Of a stretch of 64,000 bases of DNA, positions 28,240 through 35,621 are shown in pieces; position 1 is the stretch's first letter, and each line of letters begins with the position of its first letter. The position numbers and the translations under genes were made by a program. The DNA is from Saccharibacillus sp. CPCC 101409 (lineage in GTDB: Bacteria; Bacillota; Bacilli; Paenibacillales; Paenibacillaceae). Location: contig NZ_JAULSA010000002.1 of assembly GCF_030518235.1 (NCBI RefSeq), forward strand, positions 62,001 through 126,000. The letters run 5' to 3'. The notes under the pieces are model-generated. The model made no database searches, was not told the origin of the DNA, and saw only the letters and a program-made list of their open reading frames with translations.

Positions 28240-28298
28240 TTCGTACCTGAAGCGTGTACGAAGTCTCCGACGGAATCGCACCTAAAGCGTGTGCGTTT
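28240..28298. repeat. Two direct hairpins with compensatory change
   Basis: CGTAC-CTGAAGCGT-GTACG at 28242-28260 and CGCAC-CTAAAGCGT-GTGCG at 28277-28295 share the consensus CGYACCTRAAGCGTGTRCG, 35 nt apart. The variable stem pair changes on both sides, so pairing is kept. Confidence 0.7.
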
Positions 28299-28354
28299 CA
28301 GGAAAACGTAAACCTGTGATTAAGAGTTGAAAGGGCACTAGCTAACGTAACTAG

Positions 28355-28495
28355 AAGCGAGACGGCGTAGAGAGAAATTCAGTGGAAGAGCGATAGCGGT
28401 CGCCTTTGAAATTGAGAAAATTCCGTTAAAATTCAATTCCATTTCTCGCTTTCAACACGCGACTGGAAGGAATTTCTCTCGGAGTCGGCTCGCTT
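28355..28495 (+). repeat. Structured intergenic repeat, copy B
   Basis: Outer arms 28355-28380 and 28470-28495 (GAGAGAAATTC / GAATTTCTCTC, then AAGCGAG / CTCGCTT). The inner stem pairs 28406-28419 with 28442-28455 with two mismatches. It shares AAATTCAGTGGA, TCGCCTTTGAAA and TTTCAACACGCGAC with copy C. Confidence 0.85.
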
Positions 28496-28550
28496 CCCCG
28501 CCTGCGTGACTTTCTCGACAACCTGAAACGGTGCAGCATGCGCCGCCAGA

Positions 28551-28856
28551 GTGTCGAGAAACGATTGGATGTCAACCTAAATAGGTAGATTCGATTGGAA
28601 TGAAAGATTCGGGAAAGGGCTGGAGAACTAAAGCGATTGGCAAGGCGAATCTAAAATAGATGCGTATATACACTTATTTCGTGCTTTTCCGCTTCGATTC
28701 GGCTTTTGGCTCCCAAATAGCTGCACCTGCGTCGCTATTTGAAGAAATCGAAGAGTTTCGCCCCAAATAAGTGTACCTGTGCCGCTATTTTCCGTTTGGT
28801 ACCCTATCCGGCTTTCTCGACGCCCTGACGGCGCAGCATGCGCCGCTCTTTTTTTG
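28551..28856. repeat. Terminator-flanked module 2 ending in a strong terminator
   Basis: GTGTCGAGAAA at 28551-28561 and TTTCTCGAC at 28813-28821 repeat the borders of module 1. The right border is followed by CCTGACGGCGCAGCATGCG and an intrinsic terminator: CGGCGCA (28829-28835), GCA, TGCGCCG (28839-28845), then a T-run (28847-28856). The interior lacks the A/B/C repeat and carries three 26-nt units instead. Confidence 0.6.
28654..28790. repeat. Three 26-nt units with AAATAG...CTATTT ends
   Basis: Units at 28654-28679 (reverse orientation), 28715-28740 and 28765-28790. The last two share AAATA..TG.ACCTG.G.CGCTATTT at about 21 of 26 positions, 50 nt apart; the first matches their reverse complement at about 20 of 26. 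Confidence 0.7.
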
Positions 28857-28922
28857 TTTTTGCCCAACCGCAGGTATATAATAATGACGTACTTATGAAA
28901 AGGAAGGGGCTTTAATTCATCC

Positions 28923-30086
28923 ATGAGATCTTTTACATTCCATAATCCGACCCGCCTTATCTTCGGCAAAGGCCAGCTCGAGCAGCTCAAGACCCTGGTG
29001 CCGAAATACGGCAGCAGCGTGCTGCTCGTCTACGGAGGCGGCAGTATCAAGCGTTCGGGTTTGTACGATAAAACGACAGCCCTTTTAAACGAAATTGGCG
29101 CGCAAATCGTCGAACTGTCCGGCGTGGAGCCGAATCCGCGCCTGTCTACGGTGCACAAAGGCGTGGATCTGTGCACATCGGAGAAGATCGACCTGATCCT
29201 GGCCGTGGGCGGCGGCAGCGTGATCGACTGCGCCAAAGCGATCGCGGTCGGCGCGAAATACGACGGCGATATGTGGGACTTTGCGGAACGCAAAGCCGCG
29301 GCGCAGGACGCGCTGCCGCTCGGCGTCGTGCTGACGATGGCCGCGACCGGTTCCGAGATGAACGGCGGCTCGGTCATCACGAACGAAGAAACGCAGGAGA
29401 AGCTGGGCTGGGGCAGTCCGTATGCGTTCCCGACTTTTTCGATTCTCGATCCGGAGCATACGTATTCGCTGCCCAAAGACCAGACCGTTTACGGCATGGT
29501 CGATATGATGTCGCACGTGCTCGAAACGTACTTCCATCTCGACAGCAATACGCCGGTGCAGGACGGCTTCTGCGAATCCGTACTGCGCGCGGTGATCGAC
29601 GCCGGTCCTGAGCTGATCGAAGACCTGGAGAACTACGAGCTGCGCGAAACGGTCATGTACAGCGGCACGATGGCGCTGAACAACGTGCTCAGCATGGGGC
29701 TCGCCGGCGACTGGGCGACGCACAATATCGAGCACGCCGTGTCGGCCGTGTACGATATTCCGCACGGCGGCGGCCTGGCGATCCTGTTCCCGAACTGGAT
29801 GAAGCACAGCTTGAACACCGATCCGGAACGCTTCAAGAAGCTCGCAGTCAATGTGTTCGGCGTCGATCCGGCGGGCAAATCGGCCGAGGAAGCGGGCCTG
29901 GAAGGCATCGAAGCGCTGCGGAATTTCTGGAACTCGATCGGCGCGCCGAGTACGCTCGCCGATTACGAGATCGACGGCAGCCGCATCGAAGAAATGGCCG
30001 ACAAAGCGATGAAATTCGGTCCGTTCGGCAACTTCAACAAGCTCCAGCGCGACGATGTCGTAGCGATTTATAAAGCTTCGCTGTAA
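28923..30086 (+). CDS. Iron-containing alcohol dehydrogenase (YugJ/BdhA-like)
   Basis: A 387-aa type III alcohol dehydrogenase, probably NAD(P)H-dependent butanol dehydrogenase or aldehyde reductase. GKGQLEQLK opens the nucleotide-binding domain with [10 protein letters not shown] and [11 protein letters not shown]. Metal-binding histidines lie in [31 protein letters not shown] lies 8-20 nt before the ATG. Single gene, downstream of the repeat-rich gap and its terminator. Confidence 0.93.
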   Translation: MRSFTFHNPTRLIFGKGQLEQLKTLVPKYGSSVLLVYGGGSIKRSGLYDKTTALLNEIGAQIVELSGVEPNPRLSTVHKGVDLCTSEKIDLILAVGGGSVIDCAKAIAVGAKYDGDMWDFAERKAAAQDALPLGVVLTMAATGSEMNGGSVITNEETQEKLGWGSPYAFPTFSILDPEHTYSLPKDQTVYGMVDMMSHVLETYFHLDSNTPVQDGFCESVLRAVIDAGPELIEDLENYELRETVMYSGTMALNNVLSMGLAGDWATHNIEHAVSAVYDIPHGGGLAILFPNWMKHSLNTDPERFKKLAVNVFGVDPAGKSAEEAGLEGIEALRNFWNSIGAPSTLADYEIDGSRIEEMADKAMKFGPFGNFNKLQRDDVVAIYKASL

Positions 30087-30132
30087 AAAAGGCCTTTTAT
30101 CATATGCAAAAAAGTTTAAGGAATAACCTGTA

Positions 30133-30218
30133 AAATGCAATAGCGATCTCATAGTTTCCTTGCTACAATTGGCGTACGCCATTGTGGCTGGATACAGCGA
30201 GATCGCTTATTTGCATTT
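30133..30218. ncRNA. Long imperfect hairpin in the gap after the alcohol dehydrogenase
   Basis: Outer arms AAATGCAA + AGCGATCTC (30133-30150) pair with GAGATCGCT + TTGCATTT (30199-30218). The apex is ACAAT(T)GGCG-TA-CGCCATTGT (30165-30185). The hairpin spans 86 nt. A terminator-like sequence lies further downstream at about 30368. It could be an untranslated RNA, a leader for the lipoprotein gene or a repeat; nothing in the sequence decides. Confidence 0.4.
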
Positions 30219-30300
30219 GGAGAAACATCGCAACATAACCGTGGTGGAAAAAGGGAGAAGGTGACAGAGGGGAATATTGGAAGGGTCTCTAAATAAACAT

Positions 30301-30368
30301 AAAAAGCCGTGGAACGCGAGTATTGCTTGGGAACCCAAGAGGATACAAAGCTTTCTCGGGCTTTTTTT
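30301..30368. terminator. Terminator-like structure before the lipoprotein gene
   Basis: AAAAAGCC at 30301-30308 can pair with GGCTTTTT at 30359-30366, and an inner CTTGGG/CCCAAG hairpin sits at 30326-30339. A T-run follows. Confidence 0.5.
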
Positions 30369-30437
30369 AATTCATTTTCCGAAACCATAGGATAAGCTCT
30401 GCCGTATTGCATGAAAAGAAATCCGGGAGGGAATCAA

Positions 30438-31013
30438 ATGAAGATCAAGAAGTTTATTCCGTTTACCGTCCTGCTCATACTTATTCTTGCGGGTACCGCT
30501 TGTTCCAAACCGGCTCCGCAGGAAGGCACGCTGGAATATGCGGAAAGCGAAGTCGGCAAAACATTTTCCGGGTTGAAGCTGCCCGAGCTGGATGGCGCCG
30601 AGATCAGCATGGTCGTGCTTCAGCACTGGCAGCATCCCGACGAGGAAGCGGACCCGAAAGATCCCAACAATACGGATACGGTCATTATCGGCTACGTCGA
30701 GCAGCGGGGAGAAAAAGCGGCGCAGATCGACGACGAGGATCTCCACGAAGAAGCAAGGCTGCTGTACGGCGTATACAAAGGCGACACCGTAGCGGCGCTT
30801 GCGATCGGCAAACTGCCGGTGGAAACCGGCGGAGCCGAAGAATCGGAAGAAGAAGTGGACGGCGTCGCCATGCAGGTGTACGAAGCGGGAGAAGGTCTTA
30901 TCGCCGTCGCCCGTCCCAAAGACCTGACTTATACGCTTCAGGGTGTGCCAAGCGAGTCCCGCAGCCGCGAACAGCTGCTCAAGCTGCTGGCCGAAGCCGT
31001 AAATGAACAATAA
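30438..31013 (+). CDS. Putative lipoprotein of unknown function
   Basis: A 191-aa protein with a lipoprotein signal: basic MKIKK, a hydrophobic core, and a possible lipobox LAGTAC with cysteine at about residue 24. The glycine at -3 is unusual, so lipidation is probable but not sure. The mature part is acidic with a Glu-rich loop near residue 135. GGGAGG is 7 nt before the ATG at 30438. I recognise no domain. It lies just upstream of the flotillin pair but probably outside its promoter. Confidence 0.75.
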   Translation: MKIKKFIPFTVLLILILAGTACSKPAPQEGTLEYAESEVGKTFSGLKLPELDGAEISMVVLQHWQHPDEEADPKDPNNTDTVIIGYVEQRGEKAAQIDDEDLHEEARLLYGVYKGDTVAALAIGKLPVETGGAEESEEEVDGVAMQVYEAGEGLIAVARPKDLTYTLQGVPSESRSREQLLKLLAEAVNEQ

Positions 31014-31047
31014 GAATTCAGGGATTAACAGGAAAATCAAGAAAAAA

Positions 31048-31073
31048 TGAAACCGAATCGCCAACCATCCGTA
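31048..31073 (+). promoter_or_regulatory. Sigma-W-type ECF promoter of the nfeD-floT unit
   Basis: TGAAAC (31048-31053), exactly 16 nt, then CGTA (31070-31073): the textbook sigma-W pattern. In B. subtilis the homologous yuaF-floT-yuaI operon is in the sigma-W regulon. It lies 112 nt upstream of the first gene. Confidence 0.75.
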
Positions 31074-31184
31074 TGTAACAATATACTCAATCTTGTTATG
31101 GGATTTGCGGCTGCGGCAACGAAAAAGAAAAGCCGCCGATCGACATCGGAGTGAGGATCATCCAAGGGGGGGAGGAAAGCGGCT

Positions 31185-31724
31185 ATGGAAGCGCTATATT
31201 TGGGCTGTTTGGCGGGAGGTGTGATGTTTACGCTCATCAGCGTCCTGTTCGGGGACTGGATCGGCGAAGCGTTCGGCGGAATGTTCGAAGCCCTGTCGTT
31301 CGAGTTCCTGCAGCCGACCGTGCTGGCGGGCATGGTTACCGTATTCGGCGGGGCGGGCATCATGATCGAAAGGTATACGAGTCTTACGCCGGGGCTCGGC
31401 GTTTCCGCAGCCGTTCTCTGCGCCGCGGCATCGGGCCTGCTGCTCTACTTCGGTTACGTCAAGCCGATCAAGGGCAGCGAGAACTCGGTGGGCTACTCGA
31501 TGCAGGAGCTGACCGGCCGGATCGGCGAAGTGACCGTGCCGGTGCCGGAGAAAGGCTACGGCGAGGTGCTGGTGAAGATGGGCGGTTCCGGCAATACGCT
31601 GCACACGGCGTTCAGCTTCGACGGCGACTGGATTCCCGCCGGCGTCAGAGTGGTCGTGGTCGAAGTGAAAGAAGGAACGCTTGGCGTAAGCGAGCTTGAA
31701 AAATTGGAAAAGGGGTTGGGTTAA
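31185..31724 (+). CDS. NfeD-like membrane protein (YuaF type), flotillin partner
   Basis: A 179-aa protein with two or three membrane helices (residues about 5-25, 45-63, 70-90) and a C-terminal OB-fold domain (QELTGRIGEVTVPVPEKGYGEVLVKMG...). NfeD-like proteins are encoded next to flotillins and help shape membrane microdomains. GGGAGGAAA precedes the ATG. The stop at 31722-31724 is 1 nt before the flotillin start, so translation is probably coupled. No serine protease domain is present, so this is the short class. Confidence 0.88.
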   Translation: MEALYLGCLAGGVMFTLISVLFGDWIGEAFGGMFEALSFEFLQPTVLAGMVTVFGGAGIMIERYTSLTPGLGVSAAVLCAAASGLLLYFGYVKPIKGSENSVGYSMQELTGRIGEVTVPVPEKGYGEVLVKMGGSGNTLHTAFSFDGDWIPAGVRVVVVEVKEGTLGVSELEKLEKGLG

Positions 31725-31725
31725 T

Positions 31726-33297
31726 ATGTTCGATCAGATTCCGGATTACCTGCTTATTCCGGGTATCGTAGTGGCTGTGCTGCTCGTACTGGGGCTTGCT
31801 TTCTGGGCGCGCTACAAGACGGTCAGCACCGACGAAGCGATGGTGGTGACGGGTTCGTTTCTCGGCAGCAAGAATATCGCCGACGACGACGCCGGACGCA
31901 AGATCAAGATCGTAAGGGGCGGCGGCGCATTTATTCTGCCGGTATTCCAGAAAGCCGAATACCTGTCGCTGCTCTCGCACAAGCTGGATGTAACGACGCC
32001 CGAAGTGTACACCGAACAGGGCGTGCCGGTACTGGCCGACGGGGTCGCGATTATCAAGATCGGCAGCTCGACCGAAGACGTGGCGACGGCCGCCGAGCAG
32101 TTCATGGGCAAACCGATCGAAGCGCTCAAGTCCGAAGCACAGGAAGTGCTCGAAGGCCATCTGCGGTCCATCCTCGGATCGATGACCGTCGAAGAGATGT
32201 ACCGCAACCGCGACCGGTTCGCGCAGGAAGTGCAAAGCGTCGCGGCGCGCGATCTCAAGAAGATGGGTCTGCAAATTGTCTCGTTCACGATCAAAGACGT
32301 GCGCGACAAGCACGGCTACCTGGAATCGCTCGGCAAGCCGAGAATCGCGGCCGTCAAGCGGGACGCGGAGATTGCGGAAGCCGAAGCGATCCGGGACGCC
32401 CGGATCCAGAAAGCCCGCGCCGAAGAAGAAGGGCAGAAGGCCGAACTGATCCGCGATACGAATATCGCCGAAGGACAGAAAGAGAAAGAACTTAAAATCG
32501 CCGCGTTCAAACGCGATCAGGATACGGCCAAAGCCGACGCCGACCAGGCGTACCTGATCCAGGAGGCGCGCGCCAAGCAGATCGCGGTCGAAGAACAAAT
32601 GCGGGTCGAACTGGTTCGCAAAGAGCGCGAAATCGACCTGCAGGAGAAAGAAATCCAGGTCCGCCAGAAACAGTACGACGCGGAAGTGAAGAAGAAAGCC
32701 GACGCGGACCGCTACTCGGTCGAACAGGCGGCGGAAGCCGACAAAGCGCGCCGGATGCGCGAAGCCGATGCTTTGCAGTACTCGATCGAAACGCAGGCCA
32801 AAGCGTCCGCCGAACAGAAGCGGCTCGACGGTCAGGCCGTCGCCGACGCCGAACGCGCCAAAGGTACGGCCGAAGCGGAAGTTATCCGTCTGCGCGGCCT
32901 GGCCGAAGCGGAAGCGAAAGAAAAGCTGGCCGAAGCGTTCAAAAGCTACGGCGAAGCGGCGATCCTCGATATTATCGTCAATATGCTGCCGGAGCTGGCC
33001 GGCAAGATCGCCGAACCGATCGCGTCCGTCGACAAGATTACGGTCGTCGATACGGGCCGGGGCGAAGGCGGCGGCGCATCCCGCGTCAGCGGCTATGTGA
33101 CCGAGCTGATGGCCACGGCTCCGGAAATGCTCAAAAGCGTCTCGGGGCTCGACCTTGAGCAGATGATCCAGAACCTGACCGGAGGCGGCAAACGGCCGAG
33201 CGAAGCCGAGGTCGAAGCGAAGCTGTCGGCCGAGAAAGCCGGCAAAGCGGAGGCGCTGGCCCGCTTGAACCGTCCTTCGTCCGAAGCGGAAGTCTAA
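31726..33297 (+). CDS. floT: Flotillin (FloT-like SPFH protein)
   Basis: A 523-aa membrane-associated scaffold of functional membrane microdomains. One N-terminal membrane segment (LLIPGIVVAVLLVLGLAFW) is followed by the SPFH/PHB domain (KIVRGGGAFILPVFQKAEYLSLLSHKLDV...SFTIKDVRDKHGYLESLGKPR) and a long Ala/Glu/Lys coiled coil (about residues 200-410), then a C-terminal oligomerisation region with ITVVDTG. Several segments match B. subtilis FloT (509 aa) nearly word for word. ATG 31726 is chosen because the family begins here. Probably induced by cell-envelope stress through the upstream promoter. Confidence 0.95.
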   Translation: MFDQIPDYLLIPGIVVAVLLVLGLAFWARYKTVSTDEAMVVTGSFLGSKNIADDDAGRKIKIVRGGGAFILPVFQKAEYLSLLSHKLDVTTPEVYTEQGVPVLADGVAIIKIGSSTEDVATAAEQFMGKPIEALKSEAQEVLEGHLRSILGSMTVEEMYRNRDRFAQEVQSVAARDLKKMGLQIVSFTIKDVRDKHGYLESLGKPRIAAVKRDAEIAEAEAIRDARIQKARAEEEGQKAELIRDTNIAEGQKEKELKIAAFKRDQDTAKADADQAYLIQEARAKQIAVEEQMRVELVRKEREIDLQEKEIQVRQKQYDAEVKKKADADRYSVEQAAEADKARRMREADALQYSIETQAKASAEQKRLDGQAVADAERAKGTAEAEVIRLRGLAEAEAKEKLAEAFKSYGEAAILDIIVNMLPELAGKIAEPIASVDKITVVDTGRGEGGGASRVSGYVTELMATAPEMLKSVSGLDLEQMIQNLTGGGKRPSEAEVEAKLSAEKAGKAEALARLNRPSSEAEV

Positions 33298-33345
33298 AGC
33301 GCGACAATCCCGCTTGCAGCTTTTTCGAATAACTATGCACGCGAA

Positions 33346-33397
33346 GACCGTCAACCCGCATTCCTCAAGGAAAAATGCGGGTTGACGGTCCTTTTTT
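33346..33397 (+). terminator. Terminator of the flotillin unit
   Basis: GACCGTCAACCCGCATT (33346-33362) pairs perfectly with AATGCGGGTTGACGGTC (33374-33390), followed by CTTTTTT. Confidence 0.93.
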
Positions 33398-33490
33398 GCA
33401 TGGGATAGAATTAGGGGATTGCGCGGGCGGAAACGCGTTGCAGCGGCTTCCGCGCGCCGACGAACTGCCGAAAAGGACGGGAATGTATTG

Positions 33491-34342
33491 ATGCCAAATA
33501 AAAAAATGACCAAAATGATCACGGATATTCTGTTTATCGCGGCGGGAGCCTTTATTTTCGCGCTGGCGGTCAATCTGTTCGTGATTCCGAACGACTTCGG
33601 CGAAGGCGGAGTCACGGGCGTGACGATCATTTTATACTATCTGTTTCACTGGTCGCCGAGTATCGTCAACCTGATTATCAATTCTTTTTTGCTGATTGTC
33701 GGGTATCGCTTTTTGGATAAAAAGACGATTATTTATACAGTACTGGCCGTGGCGTTCAACTCGCTGTTCCTGCATCTTACCCAGGGCTGGAGTCTGCATT
33801 CCGACGAGAAAACGGTGAACGCGCTGTTTGCCGGGGTATTCGCGGGCGTGGGGATCGGCATGATCGTGCGGGTCGGCGGAACGACGGCGGGAACGGTTAT
33901 TCTGGCCCGGCTGGCGAACAAATACCTGGATTGGAGCATCAGCTACGGGCTGCTGTTTTTCGATTTGATCGTCGCTTTCTCGTCGCTTTTTATTATCGGG
34001 CCGGAGAACTTGATGTTCACGATCGTGCTGCTGTATGTCGGAACCAAGGTGATGGACTTTATCATTGAAGGATTGAATCCGAAAAAGGCGGTCATGATTA
34101 TCTCCAAACACCAGCACGCGATCGCCGAGCAGGTCAACCGGGTGATGGATCGCGGCGTTACGGTGCTGTCGGGGCACGGATTTTATACGAAAGAAGCGAA
34201 AGAAGTGCTGTATATCGTTATCAGCAAGCAGGAAGTGTCGCAGCTCAAAAAAATCGTCAAAGAAGCGGATAAAGACGCTTTCGTCACGATTCACGACGTG
34301 CGCGACGTGTTTGGCGAAGGCTTTGTCGACATCTCCAAATAA
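33491..34342 (+). CDS. YitT family membrane protein (DUF161 + DUF2179)
   Basis: A 283-aa protein with five or six membrane helices (from FIAAGAFIFALAVNLFVIP to LLFFDLIVAFSSLFIIG) and a cytoplasmic C-terminal domain (KAVMIISKHQHAIAEQVNRVMDRGVT...VTIHDVRDVFGEGF), the standard layout of YitT-type putative transporters. The substrate is not known. The ATG at 33491 with GGACGGGA upstream is preferred over longer in-frame starts. It is a separate unit from the PTS genes. Confidence 0.9.
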   Translation: MPNKKMTKMITDILFIAAGAFIFALAVNLFVIPNDFGEGGVTGVTIILYYLFHWSPSIVNLIINSFLLIVGYRFLDKKTIIYTVLAVAFNSLFLHLTQGWSLHSDEKTVNALFAGVFAGVGIGMIVRVGGTTAGTVILARLANKYLDWSISYGLLFFDLIVAFSSLFIIGPENLMFTIVLLYVGTKVMDFIIEGLNPKKAVMIISKHQHAIAEQVNRVMDRGVTVLSGHGFYTKEAKEVLYIVISKQEVSQLKKIVKEADKDAFVTIHDVRDVFGEGFVDISK

Positions 34343-34451
34343 ACGGCGTTCGCAGGCGGTCCGCAAGGGCGCCGGAGTTGAATATTAAGCGTTTTTTTGA
34401 TAATCTATTCGGCAGAATGCACTGTGAACATAGAGGAGCGAAAGCAAGCGG

Positions 34452-35288
34452 ATGCAGGTGTCCAAAGTATTGAACAACAACGTCATTATCGCGGACGACC
34501 CGCATTACGGCGAAGTGGTCGTCATCGGCAAAGGGATCGGATTCGGGCGGAAGGAAAGCGATTCGATCGAGTCCGAAGCGGCCGAGAAAATGTTTATTTT
34601 GCGCAGCCGGCGCGAGCAGGAGCAGTACAAGCAGCTGCTGCCGCAGGTGGACGAAGGTCTGATCGAAGTCATGGACGAGGCGATCCAGAATATACGCAGC
34701 GTCAGCGGCGTGCCGCTCAACGAGCATATCCACGTCGCGCTGACCGACCATATCGGGTTTGCTTTGAAGCGGATCGAGAAAGGAATTACGTTCCAGAACC
34801 CTTTTCTGTACGAAACCAAAGAGATTTATCCCGAAGAATACAAGCTGGCCGAGTATGTAGTGGACCTGATCGAGCAGCGCTTCGGGACTTCGCTGGGACC
34901 GGACGAAGTAGGCTTTGTCGCCCTGCATATTCACAGCGCCATGACCAACCGTCCGATCGGCGAAGTCAAGGAGCATTCGCAGCTGATCGCGGACCTGGTC
35001 GATCTGATCGAGCAGTCGCTGGGTGGCGGGCTGAACCGGACCAGTCTCGATTATTCGCGGCTGCTGACGCATCTGCGCTTCGCGATCGAGCGGATTCGCC
35101 GGGGCGAGGAAGTGCGTTCGACCGACCGGCTCGCGGAACTGCTGGGGCGGGAATATCCCGAGCTGTATTCGCTGGCCTGGAAGCTGACCAAAGTGATGGA
35201 AAGAAGGCTCGGACTGCCGGTGTACAAAGCCGAAGTCAGCTATTTGACCGTTCATTTGCAGCGTTTGGCGGAGCGGGAAGGGCTGTAA
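34452..35288 (+). CDS. glcT: Transcriptional antiterminator of ptsG (GlcT, BglG family)
   Basis: A 278-aa RNA-binding antiterminator. The first 55 residues (MQVSKVLNNNVIIADDPHYGE...) form the CAT RNA-binding domain. PRD1 follows with histidines in HIHVALTDH and ALHIHSAM, and PRD2 with TYLTVH-like and LLTHLRFAIER motifs. PTS proteins phosphorylate these histidines: EII-Glc inactivates GlcT when glucose is absent. It lies directly upstream of its target, the ptsG leader. Confidence 0.95.
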   Translation: MQVSKVLNNNVIIADDPHYGEVVVIGKGIGFGRKESDSIESEAAEKMFILRSRREQEQYKQLLPQVDEGLIEVMDEAIQNIRSVSGVPLNEHIHVALTDHIGFALKRIEKGITFQNPFLYETKEIYPEEYKLAEYVVDLIEQRFGTSLGPDEVGFVALHIHSAMTNRPIGEVKEHSQLIADLVDLIEQSLGGGLNRTSLDYSRLLTHLRFAIERIRRGEEVRSTDRLAELLGREYPELYSLAWKLTKVMERRLGLPVYKAEVSYLTVHLQRLAEREGL

Positions 35289-35307
35289 ACTTTATTCGTG
35301 AAAGGGC

Positions 35308-35336
35308 TTGCCAAGCTGCTTGGGCAGTGCTATAAT
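35308..35336 (+). promoter_or_regulatory. Sigma-A promoter of ptsG
   Basis: TTGCCA at 35308-35313, a 17-nt spacer and a consensus TATAAT at 35331-35336. Confidence 0.85.
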
Positions 35337-35373
35337 GACCGACGTAAGCCAACTTAAAACGATCCAGTAGCGA

Positions 35374-35487
35374 TGTGTCACTGATACGATCAGGCATGAA
35401 TCGATACGGAGAATAAAAAGCATACTCAAGCGGGACCTGGCTGTATACCCGGGTGGTCCTGTCATTGAGAGTATTCCTTTTATTTTT
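35374..35487 (+). promoter_or_regulatory. RAT sequence and overlapping terminator in the ptsG leader
   Basis: A ribonucleic antiterminator target lies at about 35374-35399 (core ACTGATACGATCAGGCATGA), as for GlcT-type regulators. The terminator stem runs from 35412 to 35484 with arms AATAAAAAGCATACTC and GAGAGTATTCCTTTTATT plus GGACC/GGTCC, ending in a T-run. GlcT bound to the RAT should allow read-through into ptsG. Unlike the classical case, the RAT ends about 12 nt before the terminator stem, so the mutually exclusive pairing was not fully traced. Confidence 0.8.
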
Positions 35488-35621
35488 CGTACGTTCATGC
35501 CTTTTTTGCGTTCTCGTTTCAGGACTTTCGTTGACGCTTTCCGCGCCGGATCGGGCTCTATGGACAATCGAATAACCGTATTAACGACAAACGGAATAAC
35601 AACATAGTGAGGAGAAGCATC

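Larger units (their letters stand above)
28182..28550. repeat. Terminator-flanked module 1 (contains repeat copy B)
   Basis: Bordered by GTGTCGAGAAA (28182-28192) and TTTCTCGAC (28511-28519), which are inverted. Outside the borders stand related GC hairpins (28151-28173 and about 28529-28546, core GCA between GGTGCA and TGCGCC). Inside are two small hairpins and repeat copy B. There is no supported gene in the 830-nt gap between galT and the alcohol dehydrogenase. Confidence 0.6.

Noticed and set aside
28182..28856. A group IIC intron, since these insert at terminators
   Set aside because: No reverse transcriptase, no domain V hairpin (AGC..GUU/AC bulge) could be found and the modules are too short.
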